From CAIODY01 sp046051225 (GTDB taxonomy: Bacteria > Bacteroidota > Bacteroidia > Chitinophagales > CAIODY01): DNA of 64,000 bases. Where the stretch lies: NCBI GenBank assembly GCA_046051225.1, contig JBJOOR010000001.1, positions 186,001-250,000 of the forward strand, written 5' to 3'. Shown one piece after another: positions 26,030-35,769 of this stretch. Positions within the stretch are counted from its first letter, which is position 1. Every line of letters begins with the position of its first letter. A program made the position numbers and the translations under genes. The notes under the pieces are model-generated. The model saw only the letters and a list, made by a program, of their open reading frames with translations. It did not search any database and was not told the DNA's origin.

Positions 26030-26773
26030 ATGGCTGCAACAAAAGAAATTACGGTAGAAGACAAATTACGTGCTTTGTTTCAATTACAAAAAATTGATTC
26101 AAAAATAACTGAAATAAAAACTGTACGTGGCGAATTGCCAATACAAGTACGAGATTTGGAAGACGAATTAGAAGGAATGAAAGTTCGTATTACACATCTT
26201 GAAGCAGAAGTAGCTGGTGCTGAACAAGTAATTGCCAATTTCAAAACTGGCAAAAAAGAAGCTGAAGCAGCTATTAAAAAATATGAAAAACAACAAGACA
26301 ACGTAAAAAACAATCGTGAGTTTGATGCATTAAGTAAAGAAATTGAAATGCAATCTTTAGAAGTTCAATTAAATGAAAAACGTGCTAAAGATGCTGCCGA
26401 AGAAGCTAAATTTAAACAACAAAATTTAGATGATGCTCAAAAAAATATTAAGGATAAAGAAAAATATTTGAAAGCAAAAAAGGCTGAATTGGCTAGTTTG
26501 ATTGAAGAAACTGAACATGAAGAACATGAATTATTAGCAGCATCAAAAGATGCTCGTGAACATATTGAAGAGCGATTGATGATGAGCTACGATAAAATTC
26601 GTAAAAACTATCGCAATGGTTTAGCTGTGGTGCCTATTCGCCGTGGTGCATGTGGCGGTTGTTTCAATAAAATTCCACCACAAAAACAAATGGAAATAAG
26701 AATGCACCGCAAAGTTACAGCTTGCGAACATTGTGGAAGAATATTGGTTGACGAAGCTATTGATATGATTTAA
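26030..26773 (+). CDS. coiled-coil protein with C4 zinc ribbon (CT398-like)
   Basis: 247 residues. Residues about 15-180 form a long, highly charged helical hairpin. The C-terminus is a zinc ribbon with two CxxC pairs, GACGGCFN and TACEHCGR, spaced for one zinc. This is the architecture of the chlamydial CT398 / HP0958 family, proteins that bind RNA polymerase sigma-54 or flagellar mRNA in other bacteria; here the role is unknown. It begins on the base after the NIF3 stop. This NIF3 plus zinc-ribbon pairing recurs across Bacteroidota, suggesting a linked cytoplasmic function. Confidence 0.9.
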   Translation: MAATKEITVEDKLRALFQLQKIDSKITEIKTVRGELPIQVRDLEDELEGMKVRITHLEAEVAGAEQVIANFKTGKKEAEAAIKKYEKQQDNVKNNREFDALSKEIEMQSLEVQLNEKRAKDAAEEAKFKQQNLDDAQKNIKDKEKYLKAKKAELASLIEETEHEEHELLAASKDAREHIEERLMMSYDKIRKNYRNGLAVVPIRRGACGGCFNKIPPQKQMEIRMHRKVTACEHCGRILVDEAIDMI

Positions 26774-26788
26774 TAAAACTCGGATTCG

Positions 26789-28324
26789 ATGATGAATACG
26801 GGCTATACAAAATATATAAAAATGCTACTTCTTTGCGGAAGTAGCATTTTTGTTTTATTGCTATTGCCTATTTTTTGCATGGCAACTAAATCAGTAGCTA
26901 AATTCGATTTTAATGAAAACTGCAAAAATGCATACGAACAAATAATAGCTTTAAAAATAAAAAATGCCGAAGTTTTAATTGCACTCGAGAAAAAAAATAA
27001 TCCCCAAAATCCTGTTATTGCTTATTTAGAACATGCACACGATTTTATGATTTTTTTTGTAGAAGAAAATGAAACAGATTTTGAAACAGTAGATAATAAT
27101 TTTAGTAAGCGGTATAGCATTATTGAAACTGCTGATGATAAATCGCCTTGGAAAAAATACTTAATGGCACAAATGCAAATAGAAATGTGTATTGCCAATG
27201 GTAAAATGGGCAATTATGTTTCAACGGCTTTAGAATCGAGAAGGGCAAATGTATTATTGACCGAGAACGATAAAAAATTTACAACATTTATTCCCAATAA
27301 AAAAGGACTAGGATTAATTCATTGTTTGATTGGTACTATACCTGAAAAATATAAATGGGGCGCCAATTTGTTTGGTTTTTCGGGCAATTTAACCCAAGGT
27401 TTGAATGAATTAAATGAAGTAAAAAATTATGTAGATAAAAATAATTTTTATTGCAAACATGAACTAAATTTTATTTATGTATACGGATTGCTATATATGG
27501 CAAATGATAAGGCGGCGGCGTACAAATATTCGCAACAATTTTTTAAAGATTACCCCGACAATTTATTATACTGCTTTTTAGCAGCAAATGTAGCCCAAGC
27601 CACAGCACATAACGATGAAGCCATTTCTATTTTATTAAAAAAACCTTCAACACCCGAGTATCTGCATTTTGATTATATGGATTATATGCTAGGGCTTTGC
27701 TATCTTAGAAAGCTTGACCCTATTGCTACCATGTGGCTCGAAAAATTTTCGAGATATGATAATAGAAGAAATTTTGTAAAAGAAGGCTATCAAAAATTAG
27801 CCTGGAGCTATTTAATAACTAATGATAAAATTAAATATAAAAAAGCCGTTGAAAACTGTAAAGAAAAAGGAAATACTGTAGTAGATGCGGACAAACAAGC
27901 GGTAAGAGAAATTGAAGCACAAGAAAGCCCAAATGTATTATTGCTAAAAGCCCGATTGCTTTGCGATGGCGGTTATTATGAAAACGGAATTGGATTATTA
28001 GCTGGGCATAAAATGGCTGAATTTAAACTAAAAAGAGAACAAGCCGAATTTGTATATAGAGTAGGGAGAATTTATCACGAATGGGGGTTTGCCGACAAAG
28101 CAATTCCGTATTATTTAGAAGCATACAATCAAGGAAAAGACATTCCGCAACATTATTCTTGCAATGCAGCATTAAACTTAGGATTGATTTACGAGCAAAA
28201 AGGAAATAAGCCTTTAGCAGAAAAATATTTTTTATTATGCATTAGTTCAAAAAATTCAGATTTTAAAAATGGGCTAGAACAAAAGGCCCGTGCAGGTTTG
28301 CAGCGAATTAAAACAAAAAAATAA
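26789..28324 (+). CDS. TPR-like membrane-anchored or exported protein
   Basis: 511 residues. Hydrophobic segment at 12-33 (LLLCGSSIFVLLLLPIFCMA), either a signal peptide or an anchor. The rest is helical with repeats of 30-odd residues. Clear TPR-like units lie at the C-terminus: EFVYRVGRIYHEWGFADKAIPYYLEAYNQGK and AALNLGLIYEQKGNKPLAEKYFLLCI. Such proteins act as periplasmic scaffolds. Start chosen at the first of two adjacent ATGs, 15 bases after the zinc-ribbon stop, so it is probably the third gene of that operon. It ends before the terminator at 28442. No specific function recognised. Confidence 0.78.
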   Translation: MMNTGYTKYIKMLLLCGSSIFVLLLLPIFCMATKSVAKFDFNENCKNAYEQIIALKIKNAEVLIALEKKNNPQNPVIAYLEHAHDFMIFFVEENETDFETVDNNFSKRYSIIETADDKSPWKKYLMAQMQIEMCIANGKMGNYVSTALESRRANVLLTENDKKFTTFIPNKKGLGLIHCLIGTIPEKYKWGANLFGFSGNLTQGLNELNEVKNYVDKNNFYCKHELNFIYVYGLLYMANDKAAAYKYSQQFFKDYPDNLLYCFLAANVAQATAHNDEAISILLKKPSTPEYLHFDYMDYMLGLCYLRKLDPIATMWLEKFSRYDNRRNFVKEGYQKLAWSYLITNDKIKYKKAVENCKEKGNTVVDADKQAVREIEAQESPNVLLLKARLLCDGGYYENGIGLLAGHKMAEFKLKREQAEFVYRVGRIYHEWGFADKAIPYYLEAYNQGKDIPQHYSCNAALNLGLIYEQKGNKPLAEKYFLLCISSKNSDFKNGLEQKARAGLQRIKTKK

Positions 28325-28441
28325 TTTACTTAAATGTTGCAACACGATTATTTTTTAAAAATTCATGCAACGTTTAATCAATATATATTGTTTATATATC
28401 AAAGGATTTTAGTTATTAAAAATGAGAAGAAAAAGGCAATC

Positions 28442-28470
28442 AACCCTTCCCTATAGCGGAAGGGTTTTTT
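28442..28470 (+). terminator. intrinsic terminator of the NIF3 operon
   Basis: AACCCTTCC (28442-28450) pairs with GGAAGGGTT (28458-28466), followed by a T-run. It closes the three-gene plus-strand operon. Confidence 0.88.
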
Positions 28471-28520
28471 GTTTTTATACATTTCTATAAATTATCGGCT
28501 TGCTTCTTTCTAAAAAACTT

Positions 28521-28528
28521 TACTTTTG
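28521..28528 (+). promoter_or_regulatory. comB promoter, -7 box with -33 TTG
   Basis: TACTTTTG matches TAnnTTTG, with a TTG at 28500-28502, 18 bases upstream: the best complete Bacteroidota promoter in the window. It overlaps the TTG that opens the longest frame, so translation must start at the ATG at 28556. Confidence 0.7.
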
Positions 28529-28555
28529 GTTTTCAAAAAAACATTAACTGAATTG

Positions 28556-29272
28556 ATGAAGCCCACTATTGAAGTTTGTTTATCGCCTGCCTTGTTACCC
28601 ACTTATTCGCTTGATAATAAAATTGCTGTTGTGATTGATGTACTTAGGGCTACCAGCACTATTTGCACAGTATTGCATTATGGGGCAAATAAAATTATAC
28701 CAGTTGCAACGGTTGAAGAATGTTTAACCTATAAAAATACCGATTACTTATTAGCTGCTGAAAGGGATGCAAAATTGCCCGATGGCTTTGTGTATGGCAA
28801 TTCGCCCAAGCAATATATGACTGATAGCATACAAGATAAAACTTTAGTGCTGACTACTACCAATGGTACTAAAATGTTGCACATGTGTATGGCTGCCGAA
28901 CAAATTGTGATTGGTGCATTTGTAAATATGGATGCTTTAGCCAATTATTTATTGCAACAAAATAAGCCTGTGATATTGGCCTGTAGCGCTTGGAAAGATA
29001 AAGTGAATATGGAAGATAGTATTATGGCTGGCGGTATTGTACATAGGCTAAAAAATGATTTTATGATGGCTTGCGATTCATCAAAAATGATGGAACAAAT
29101 GTATGTCATGGCTAAAAATAATATTTATGAATATCATCGCCAAGCCAATCATTTTGGCAGGTTGATGAATCTTGGCGCTGCCGATGATTTACGATATTGC
29201 TTAACTGAAAATGAAACGGCTGTTGTGCCTATCCTTAAAAACAATGCAATAGTAAATTTTAATTTACTTTAA
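28556..29272 (+). CDS. comB: 2-phosphosulfolactate phosphatase family protein
   Basis: 238 residues from the ATG at 28556, justified by the promoter box at 28521. Family motifs: VVIDVLRATSTICTVLHYGA near the N-terminus, LAAERDAKLPDGFVYGNSP, and LTTTNGTKML. ComB hydrolyses 2-phosphosulfolactate to sulfolactate in coenzyme M synthesis of methanogens; bacteria with this gene, including many Bacteroidota, lack that pathway, and the enzyme may act in sulfolactate or sulfonate metabolism or on another phosphate ester. Its 3' end overlaps the convergent M1 peptidase gene by 14 bases. Confidence 0.87.
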   Translation: MKPTIEVCLSPALLPTYSLDNKIAVVIDVLRATSTICTVLHYGANKIIPVATVEECLTYKNTDYLLAAERDAKLPDGFVYGNSPKQYMTDSIQDKTLVLTTTNGTKMLHMCMAAEQIVIGAFVNMDALANYLLQQNKPVILACSAWKDKVNMEDSIMAGGIVHRLKNDFMMACDSSKMMEQMYVMAKNNIYEYHRQANHFGRLMNLGAADDLRYCLTENETAVVPILKNNAIVNFNLL

Positions 29273-32200
29273 AATTTTGTGCTGCCGTAATAGGATTAAG
29301 CGCATTAATATTAAACACAAATGTTATTCTGTTGCCCCACTGTTTAAATTTAGATTGACTGCCATAAACAGATTTTATATTGTCTCTAAAATCTTGCGAA
29401 GCAAGTAAAGGAAAATTGATTTGTAAATTTTCAGATACTCGTAATATTATTCCACCATCGTACTGAATTTTGTCGTACACATATTTATAAGGTTGCTTAA
29501 GTCCATACATTCCAAAATCGGCATAAACACTAAGCGGAAGGTTGATTGGCAAATCGAAAGTAAAATTTAAACTGCCCAACATCGAGTTAGAATAACCTAT
29601 ATAATTTTGATGCCAAGTTAACTGCCTAAAGCCGCCTTCTTGCATATAAATTTGTTTTGCCCAAATGCCATTTGATTCGTTTCTGCCCATATACATATTA
29701 TTGTATAAATAGTCGTCGAAGCCTGTAAAGCCGCTCATTTGTAATTTAAACCCGAATGATGGATTAGCATTGCTAACTATACCGCCAAAGCCACGAACTC
29801 GAAAATATTTATTTTTTTTATACATCAATCCTGTTTCGAAAGTGGCTGTAATTTTAAAATCGTTTTTATTATTTTGTATTTGCCCAGTAAATTTTTGTGG
29901 CGAAATTTTATCGTTGTTTACATATTCATAGGTAGCTAAATAAAATTTTTGGGTTGCTTGTTTCGAAAAATTATCTACTGTAAAATCAGCAACAGAGCCT
30001 GTTCTGATGATGCTACTTTCTAAAATTATTTTTTCTGAAACGCCATCAGAAGGATGTTTGTTTTTAAAATGCATTTCAACAAACGGACGAATACGAACAT
30101 ATTTTTGTTCGGCACCAAAATCCATATCAAATGCATTGGCACCCACACCAGCTTGAACATGGTTGATGAATGATTTATTTACACACCAATGCCTAACCAC
30201 TTTGCCCGTAAAAGCTAAATCTGTATGTTTTAACCCTATCATGGGCAATAGTTGATAGGTCCATTTATTGCCTGGCATAAATGCATTACCAAAAATTAAA
30301 CCTGGCATAAAACCATTGTAATAATTATAGCCAATTAGCGGAATAATATTTAATTGATTTTTATTCGAAACTTTTAAAAACCCAGCCATTCCAAGTTTTA
30401 ATGGCTCGGCTTTTCGTAAACTTCCATTGATTCTACTACTATTATTTTTACGATTTAATTCGGGAATAATATATTGTGCATCAATCATTAATTTCGAATA
30501 ATTTCCTTTTGGAAATAATACATCCATTTCGCCCAAAAAACCGCCATAGTTTATGGTTGAAATAATAGAATCGTTTCGTATAGCACTTATAGAATAAGGC
30601 GTACGAACATTACTTTCATTTTTAACTGTTACTTTATAAAATTCATCATTACCAATTTTTTCAGTTTTTCGGTTAATGTTTTTTAATCGTAAATCAAATT
30701 TTTTTGTGCTGTTAATGGCATCGTTCCAAAACCAATCAATATTCTGTTTTGTATTTGAATTAAATATGGCTTTTATATCATTGGGCTGCGGATGTTTAAA
30801 TTTGAATTCATTAAAATACAAATGCATAATGCTATCAAAATTTTGTTGCCCAATTGTATTAGCCAAATAATTAAATACTAATGGTGTTTTGGCATATACA
30901 TCACCAAAATAATTTAAGCTAGAATATTCTATGGCTGGCAATTCGCAGGGTTGGTCTTCATTTTTCCAAGCACTAAATGCATAACCCAAATAATTTAATG
31001 TATTCCCATTTTTGTCTTTTACATCGCCAAATGAAATTGAAATGCCTTTAGATTTTTTCGTTGTTGCTTTGTTTATTGAGGCTACATCTCTTGTGTACCT
31101 GTTTTCATAATACGAATTTATGCCTTCATCCATCCATGGGTGCATGCGTTCGTTGCTTCCTAAAATGCCTTGAAACCAATTGTGTCCCACTTCGTGCACT
31201 ATTACAGTTTCCAACATTGCTGATGATTGTACTTTGCCAATAACTGTTACCATTGGATATTCCATTCCTCCACCAGCTTCTAATTTTCCTTCGACAGCCG
31301 TTACATTATTGTAAGGATATTCGCCTATCCATTTGCTATAATATTCAACTGCATGGTTAATGTATGGCAATGCATTTTTCCAATATCTGCCGCCACGGGG
31401 TGTAAATAGGAGCCACGTATTTACAGTTTTACCACTTGCTAATGTTACACTGCCTTTTAAAGCTACATAACGCTTATCGGCAAACCATGCAAAGTCGTGT
31501 ACTTTATCAGCTTTATAATGTAATGTTTTTGTAGTATCATTCGATTTTGGAAATTTTTTATCGAATGCAAAACCATCCATAGTAGCCGTTTGCGCAGCCA
31601 ATGTATCTAAAAATATTTTTTCTTCTTCGTTTTGTAAATCACCAGTAGCGCCTACCACATAATTTTTTGGTAAAGTAATTTTTACATCAAACGAGCCATA
31701 TTCACTATAAAATTCGCCTTGGTCTAAATAAGGCATTTCATTCCAACCATTTTTATCGTATACAGCTGGTTTTGGAAACCATTGCGATATTTGATATTGC
31801 TGCCCATCATGCCCCAATCGTGAAAATGTTTTTGGTATTTTAACTCGAAATGGTGTAGTGATGATGACAGATTGATTGGGCTGCAAAGGCTTATCTAACA
31901 ATAGTTTTCCTATATCAATGGTATCATCAATTAACACAAATCTGCCTGGTTTACCATCTACCATAAAATTAAATCCATCAATAAAACCACGGTCTTCTTC
32001 TTTAGCAAAATAAAAATCGGTTGTACCCAAATCTACTTGTTGCTTCGCAAATTCAGTATTATTATCTCGGTAAGCATTTGGCCATAAATGAAAATAAATA
32101 TAAGACAATGCATTAGGCGAATGATTGGTGTATCGTATTTCGATATTGCCTTTTAAAAAATGATTTACATCATCCAACTTTACATCAATTTTATAATGAA

Positions 32201-32282
32201 CATCTTGTTGCCAATAGCTTTGAGCCAATACTATATTTGAAAAAGAAAAAATAACAAGCAGAAGTATGAAAATTCTTTTCAT
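29259..32282 (-). CDS. secreted M1-family metallopeptidase
   Basis: 1007 residues with signal peptide MKRIFILLLVIFSFSNIVLAQ. The N-terminal beta domain precedes the gluzincin core: EAGGGMEYPMV (the GxMEN-like exopeptidase loop), then VIVHEVGHNWFQG (HExxH zinc site) and the third ligand and helper in WMDEGINSYYENR. Residues 560-1007 form a long beta-rich C-terminal half that ends with barrel-like strands (LQINFPLLASQDF...ITFVFNINAL), unlike cytosolic aminopeptidase N. This form is common in Bacteroidota and probably sits in the periplasm or outer membrane, taking amino acids off peptides. The gene converges on comB and shares 14 bases with it. Confidence 0.9.
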   Translation of the reverse strand: MKRIFILLLVIFSFSNIVLAQSYWQQDVHYKIDVKLDDVNHFLKGNIEIRYTNHSPNALSYIYFHLWPNAYRDNNTEFAKQQVDLGTTDFYFAKEEDRGFIDGFNFMVDGKPGRFVLIDDTIDIGKLLLDKPLQPNQSVIITTPFRVKIPKTFSRLGHDGQQYQISQWFPKPAVYDKNGWNEMPYLDQGEFYSEYGSFDVKITLPKNYVVGATGDLQNEEEKIFLDTLAAQTATMDGFAFDKKFPKSNDTTKTLHYKADKVHDFAWFADKRYVALKGSVTLASGKTVNTWLLFTPRGGRYWKNALPYINHAVEYYSKWIGEYPYNNVTAVEGKLEAGGGMEYPMVTVIGKVQSSAMLETVIVHEVGHNWFQGILGSNERMHPWMDEGINSYYENRYTRDVASINKATTKKSKGISISFGDVKDKNGNTLNYLGYAFSAWKNEDQPCELPAIEYSSLNYFGDVYAKTPLVFNYLANTIGQQNFDSIMHLYFNEFKFKHPQPNDIKAIFNSNTKQNIDWFWNDAINSTKKFDLRLKNINRKTEKIGNDEFYKVTVKNESNVRTPYSISAIRNDSIISTINYGGFLGEMDVLFPKGNYSKLMIDAQYIIPELNRKNNSSRINGSLRKAEPLKLGMAGFLKVSNKNQLNIIPLIGYNYYNGFMPGLIFGNAFMPGNKWTYQLLPMIGLKHTDLAFTGKVVRHWCVNKSFINHVQAGVGANAFDMDFGAEQKYVRIRPFVEMHFKNKHPSDGVSEKIILESSIIRTGSVADFTVDNFSKQATQKFYLATYEYVNNDKISPQKFTGQIQNNKNDFKITATFETGLMYKKNKYFRVRGFGGIVSNANPSFGFKLQMSGFTGFDDYLYNNMYMGRNESNGIWAKQIYMQEGGFRQLTWHQNYIGYSNSMLGSLNFTFDLPINLPLSVYADFGMYGLKQPYKYVYDKIQYDGGIILRVSENLQINFPLLASQDFRDNIKSVYGSQSKFKQWGNRITFVFNINALNPITAAQNFKVN

Positions 32283-32441
32283 GATTGAAATAGATTTTGA
32301 AATTGAAATATTTTCAAACTGAAAGATAAACTGATTTTGATTAGCACTACAAATTCATTAAAAATATTATTTAAACATCTAATTGGGAATTGCCATAACG
32401 CAGTAGCTTGCTTTTTTTAACCAACAATATTTTAGTATCAC

Positions 32442-32449
32442 TACTTTTG
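32442..32449 (+). promoter_or_regulatory. -7 box of hisS promoter
   Basis: TACTTTTG matches TAnnTTTG, five bases before the hisS ATG. The leader would be almost absent. Confidence 0.6.
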
Positions 32450-32454
32450 CAATT

Positions 32455-33855
32455 ATGAATCAAGTAAGCATTCCAAAAGGAACTCGTGATTTTTCACCCG
32501 AAACGGTTAGAAAAAGAAATTATATTATCAATACCATTCGCCAACAGTTTGAATTGTGTGGCTATCAGCCTTTAGAAACACCTGCGATGGAAAACATTGA
32601 AACCCTTACTGGTAAATATGGTGATGAGGGCGATAAGTTGATGTTTAAGGTATTGAACAATGGCGAAATTTTTGAAAAAGCTCAAGCAGCTACTAATAAT
32701 AAAGAATTGATTAATGCAGTTTCGGAAAAAGCATTGCGTTATGATTTAACTATTCCGTTTGCACGATATGTAGCCATGAATCGTGGCACATTGGCTTTCC
32801 CATTTAAGCGCTATCAAATACAACCTGTATGGAGAGCCGACAGACCACAGAAAGGACGCTTTCGTGAATTTTATCAATGCGATGCCGATGTGGTAGGCAG
32901 CAATAGTTTATTAAATGAAGTAGAGCTACTAAATATTTATGCTGAAGTATTTAAGAAGTTGGGGATTGAAGTAGAATTAAGAATTAATAACAGAAAAATA
33001 TTAGCTGGATTGGCTGAATCAATTGGCGTATCGGATAAGATGATGGATATGACAATGGCAATTGATAAAATTGATAAAATAGGAATTGATGGTGTAAAAA
33101 AAGAATTACTAGAAAGAGGCTTTTCTGAAACACAAATAAATTCGTTAGTTGATTTTCTTTTCTTAAGTGCAGATAAAATAATGTATCAGGGAAATGCGCT
33201 AAAAGAAAATCCTGCTTTAAGTAAGTTGAATTTTCTTAAGAATGCGACATCATATAACAACTCTGAAGTTTTCAAAAAAGGTGTTACAGAATTAGAAGAA
33301 GTTTTACAAAAATCATCCATCAAAAATCTTCAATCATCCATCGTAATAGATACCACTTTAGCTCGTGGATTAAATTATTATACAGGAATTATCATTGAAG
33401 TAAAAGCCAAGAATGTGCAAATGGGTAGCATTGGCGGCGGTGGCAGATACGATGATTTAACAGGTATTTTTGGATTGCCAAATGTAAGCGGTGTAGGTAT
33501 TTCATTTGGGTTAGATAGAATTTATGAAGTGATGGAAGAATTGAAATTATTCCCAGCCGATTTGCAAAATTCAACACAGGTTTTGTTCATCAATTTTGGT
33601 GCTGAAGCCGAATTGTTTTCTTTATCCTTATTACAAAAAGTAAGACGACAAAATATTTCTGCCGAGCTATATCCATCGGCTGAAAAGATTAAAAAGCAAA
33701 TGGAATACGCCAATAAAAAACAAATAAAATTTGTAGTATTAATAGGCGATGAAGAAATGAAGACAGGAAAGTTTGCAGTAAAAAATATGCTTAGCGGTGA
33801 ACAAAAAGTTTGTAATGAAACAGAGTTAATGGAAGTGGTGAAAGAAACAAATTAA
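32455..33855 (+). CDS. hisS: histidine-tRNA ligase
   Basis: 466 residues. Charges tRNA-His with histidine in the cytoplasm. Class II motifs: KGTRDFSPE at the start, motif 2 region RPQKGRFREFYQCDADVVG, the histidine-binding loop LARGLNYYTG, GGGGRYDDLTGIFG, and motif 3 GVGISFGLDRIYEVM; then the anticodon-binding domain. A repeat-coded stretch, QKSSIKNLQSSIV (33310-33343), lies just before LARGLNYYTG. The C-terminal end SGEQKVCNETELMEVV has a second, out-of-context copy at 35541-35600, so the 3' end of this gene has been duplicated or rebuilt. Confidence 0.97.
   Translation: MNQVSIPKGTRDFSPETVRKRNYIINTIRQQFELCGYQPLETPAMENIETLTGKYGDEGDKLMFKVLNNGEIFEKAQAATNNKELINAVSEKALRYDLTIPFARYVAMNRGTLAFPFKRYQIQPVWRADRPQKGRFREFYQCDADVVGSNSLLNEVELLNIYAEVFKKLGIEVELRINNRKILAGLAESIGVSDKMMDMTMAIDKIDKIGIDGVKKELLERGFSETQINSLVDFLFLSADKIMYQGNALKENPALSKLNFLKNATSYNNSEVFKKGVTELEEVLQKSSIKNLQSSIVIDTTLARGLNYYTGIIIEVKAKNVQMGSIGGGGRYDDLTGIFGLPNVSGVGISFGLDRIYEVMEELKLFPADLQNSTQVLFINFGAEAELFSLSLLQKVRRQNISAELYPSAEKIKKQMEYANKKQIKFVVLIGDEEMKTGKFAVKNMLSGEQKVCNETELMEVVKETN
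33310..33343. repeat. short repeat in frame inside hisS
   Basis: The 10-mer AATCATCCAT occurs at 33311-33320 and again at 33332-33341, giving the peptide SSIKNLQSSI in a loop where other HisRS sequences show no conserved motif. It resembles dispersed ATCATCCATC-type intergenic repeats. Confidence 0.5.
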
Positions 33856-33898
33856 TGATTGAATATAGGGTTGGTAAATTCAAAGAAGAAATAAAACA

Positions 33899-35569
33899 AT
33901 GACAGAAAAATTATTTAAAAACAAATGGGTTGTTTGGTTTTTCTTTTTTGTGATAACATTGCTACTCTATTTTCCTAGCCGTCATGCAGGGTTTGTAACT
34001 GATTTTATTGAATACTATAACACTGCTCAAAACTCAACCTTCTTACATTTTGTTTTTTCAAACACAGCTATTGGATGTAATAATAATTTTTGGTTTATAA
34101 CCCATTGCTTTTTATGGACTTTGTTTAAATGGTTTCCAATAAATTCACTTGGATATTACGTTACAAGTTCTGTATTACATTCTTTGTGTGCATTATTATT
34201 AATGCAATTTATTTTGTGTTTCAAACAATACTCAACTCAAAATTTAGATGCCATTTCATTTATTGCTGCATTCATTTTTTTAGTAGCTCCCATTCAAACC
34301 GAAACAATGGTTTGGAGAGTTGCTCAACATTATTTTATTGCCTTATCATTTCAGCTAACTATCTTTATTTTGATTTTAAAATATGCTGATAAAGAAAATA
34401 AAAAGTATTATGCTTTTGCTCTACTACTATATTTTTTATCCTTATTCACTTTGGAGTATTTTTTTGTAACTCCAATTATTGTTGGGTTACTTTTTTGGGT
34501 TGACTCCAACTTTTCTCTTAAACAAAAAAGTTTACTTAATTCCGTTTATCGTACCTCTCCATTTATATTGCTTTTGGGAATTTATTTTTTATCGTTTAAA
34601 ATTGTTTATGGCGTTTGGATAGCACATTATGGCGCCAATATTCATAGTTCCATTTTTGCGCCAATGGCAATAGGTAATTGGTTGAAGATGCCTATAAAAA
34701 TGATAGGCTTTCAATATTGGCAACCAGAAATATATTTTAAATGCTTACAATTTATTGAAAAAAATTGGTGGCTAGGATTAGCTTCGGGAATAATTGTAAC
34801 AATACTTGTTTGGCTTTTTAAAACAGAGCGCCGAATTATAATAAGTTGGCTATTAATATTCGCCTTAACATTATTTCCCACTGTTTCATTATGGTTAAAC
34901 TATATTACTTGGTTTGAAAACGACCGACACATTTATATCGCATCCGCTTTTTTCTTTTCCATTTTAGTTTTCGTTGGATTCAAGATGCTGAAAAAATATT
35001 TTTGGATTTTCGTTATTTTTTATGTTTTGCTTTTAGGCAGCACAACATTTTATCTAAATACTCTTTGGGGCAAAAGTGCCGAAATTACCAATCATTTGGC
35101 CACAACCTTAAAAGGAAATACAACCCAACCTATTATTCTTTTAAACACTCCTGATAGCTATAGAGGAGCTCAAATGTTCCGTACATATTCTGCTGAATCA
35201 AGTGTTATGTGGCAAGGAAATATTCTATATCACAACAAAATCAATAACCAATGTTTTGATGCTATAAGATATATATGTTCTGAAAAAGATAAGCCATTTA
35301 AAGTAAAACAAATTTCAACTGACACTTTATTGATAACATTAGAATTGCATGGCGGCTGGATTAATCATGTATTTGAAAATTCTTCTAATAAAAATTCTTT
35401 CTTTAAAGTAATTTATTCTCCTAACAAAAGTTGGGAGTATAAAGTAATCATTACCGATAAAAAAGTTAATCCACTTATCTATTTATTTAATGGCAAAGAT
35501 TGGGAAGAAATAAAACTAAGAAATGTTGATGGAATAAAATATGGTAAGCGGCGAACAAAAAGTTTGTAA
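33899..35569 (+). CDS. polytopic membrane protein, GT-C glycosyltransferase-like
   Basis: 556 residues. About ten membrane helices from residue 10 to about 390 are followed by a soluble C-terminal domain of some 160 residues. The first loop reads FPSRHAGFVTDFIEYYN, with an acidic residue where GT-C enzymes (dolichyl-phosphate-mannose transferase type) place theirs. The layout fits a lipid-linked sugar transferase or a related O-glycosylation protein; the substrate is unknown. The last nine residues, YGKRRTKSL, are coded by a hisS-derived sequence read in another frame (see 35538-35600), so the native C-terminus was probably different. The gene lies between hisS and that hisS tail copy. Confidence 0.68.
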   Translation: MTEKLFKNKWVVWFFFFVITLLLYFPSRHAGFVTDFIEYYNTAQNSTFLHFVFSNTAIGCNNNFWFITHCFLWTLFKWFPINSLGYYVTSSVLHSLCALLLMQFILCFKQYSTQNLDAISFIAAFIFLVAPIQTETMVWRVAQHYFIALSFQLTIFILILKYADKENKKYYAFALLLYFLSLFTLEYFFVTPIIVGLLFWVDSNFSLKQKSLLNSVYRTSPFILLLGIYFLSFKIVYGVWIAHYGANIHSSIFAPMAIGNWLKMPIKMIGFQYWQPEIYFKCLQFIEKNWWLGLASGIIVTILVWLFKTERRIIISWLLIFALTLFPTVSLWLNYITWFENDRHIYIASAFFFSILVFVGFKMLKKYFWIFVIFYVLLLGSTTFYLNTLWGKSAEITNHLATTLKGNTTQPIILLNTPDSYRGAQMFRTYSAESSVMWQGNILYHNKINNQCFDAIRYICSEKDKPFKVKQISTDTLLITLELHGGWINHVFENSSNKNSFFKVIYSPNKSWEYKVIITDKKVNPLIYLFNGKDWEEIKLRNVDGIKYGKRRTKSL

Positions 35570-35600
35570 TGAGGAGGTGTTGATAGAAAGGCTGAAATAA
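35538..35600 (+). pseudogene. hisS: detached copy of the hisS 3' end
   Basis: From 35541 the frame reads MVSGEQKVCNEEVLIERLK and a stop. It aligns with the hisS C-terminus NMLSGEQKVCNETELMEVVK; the first 35 bases match at 32 positions by eye, then diverge. It overlaps the last 29 bases of the glycosyltransferase-like gene in a different frame. There is no start signal and no body, so it is a remnant of a hisS 3' end left behind when the intervening gene arrived. Confidence 0.78.
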
Positions 35601-35735
35601 TTTTTACGAACTTTTTTATTCTTGTATTCAACCCGGTGTGGGGCGTATTTTTCTTTTTGTGCTTATTGCTATAAACATTTGAATCCGATGGATTCGTTGA
35701 TACAAAAATATTTTTTTCCTTTGGTTCTATTTTTT

Positions 35736-35743
35736 TATATTTG
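35736..35743 (+). promoter_or_regulatory. -7 box of the PKD/T9SS gene
   Basis: TATATTTG matches TAnnTTTG and lies 26 bases before the ATG at 35770. Confidence 0.58.
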
Positions 35744-35769
35744 AATACTTCAACATTAAAAATTTTCTA

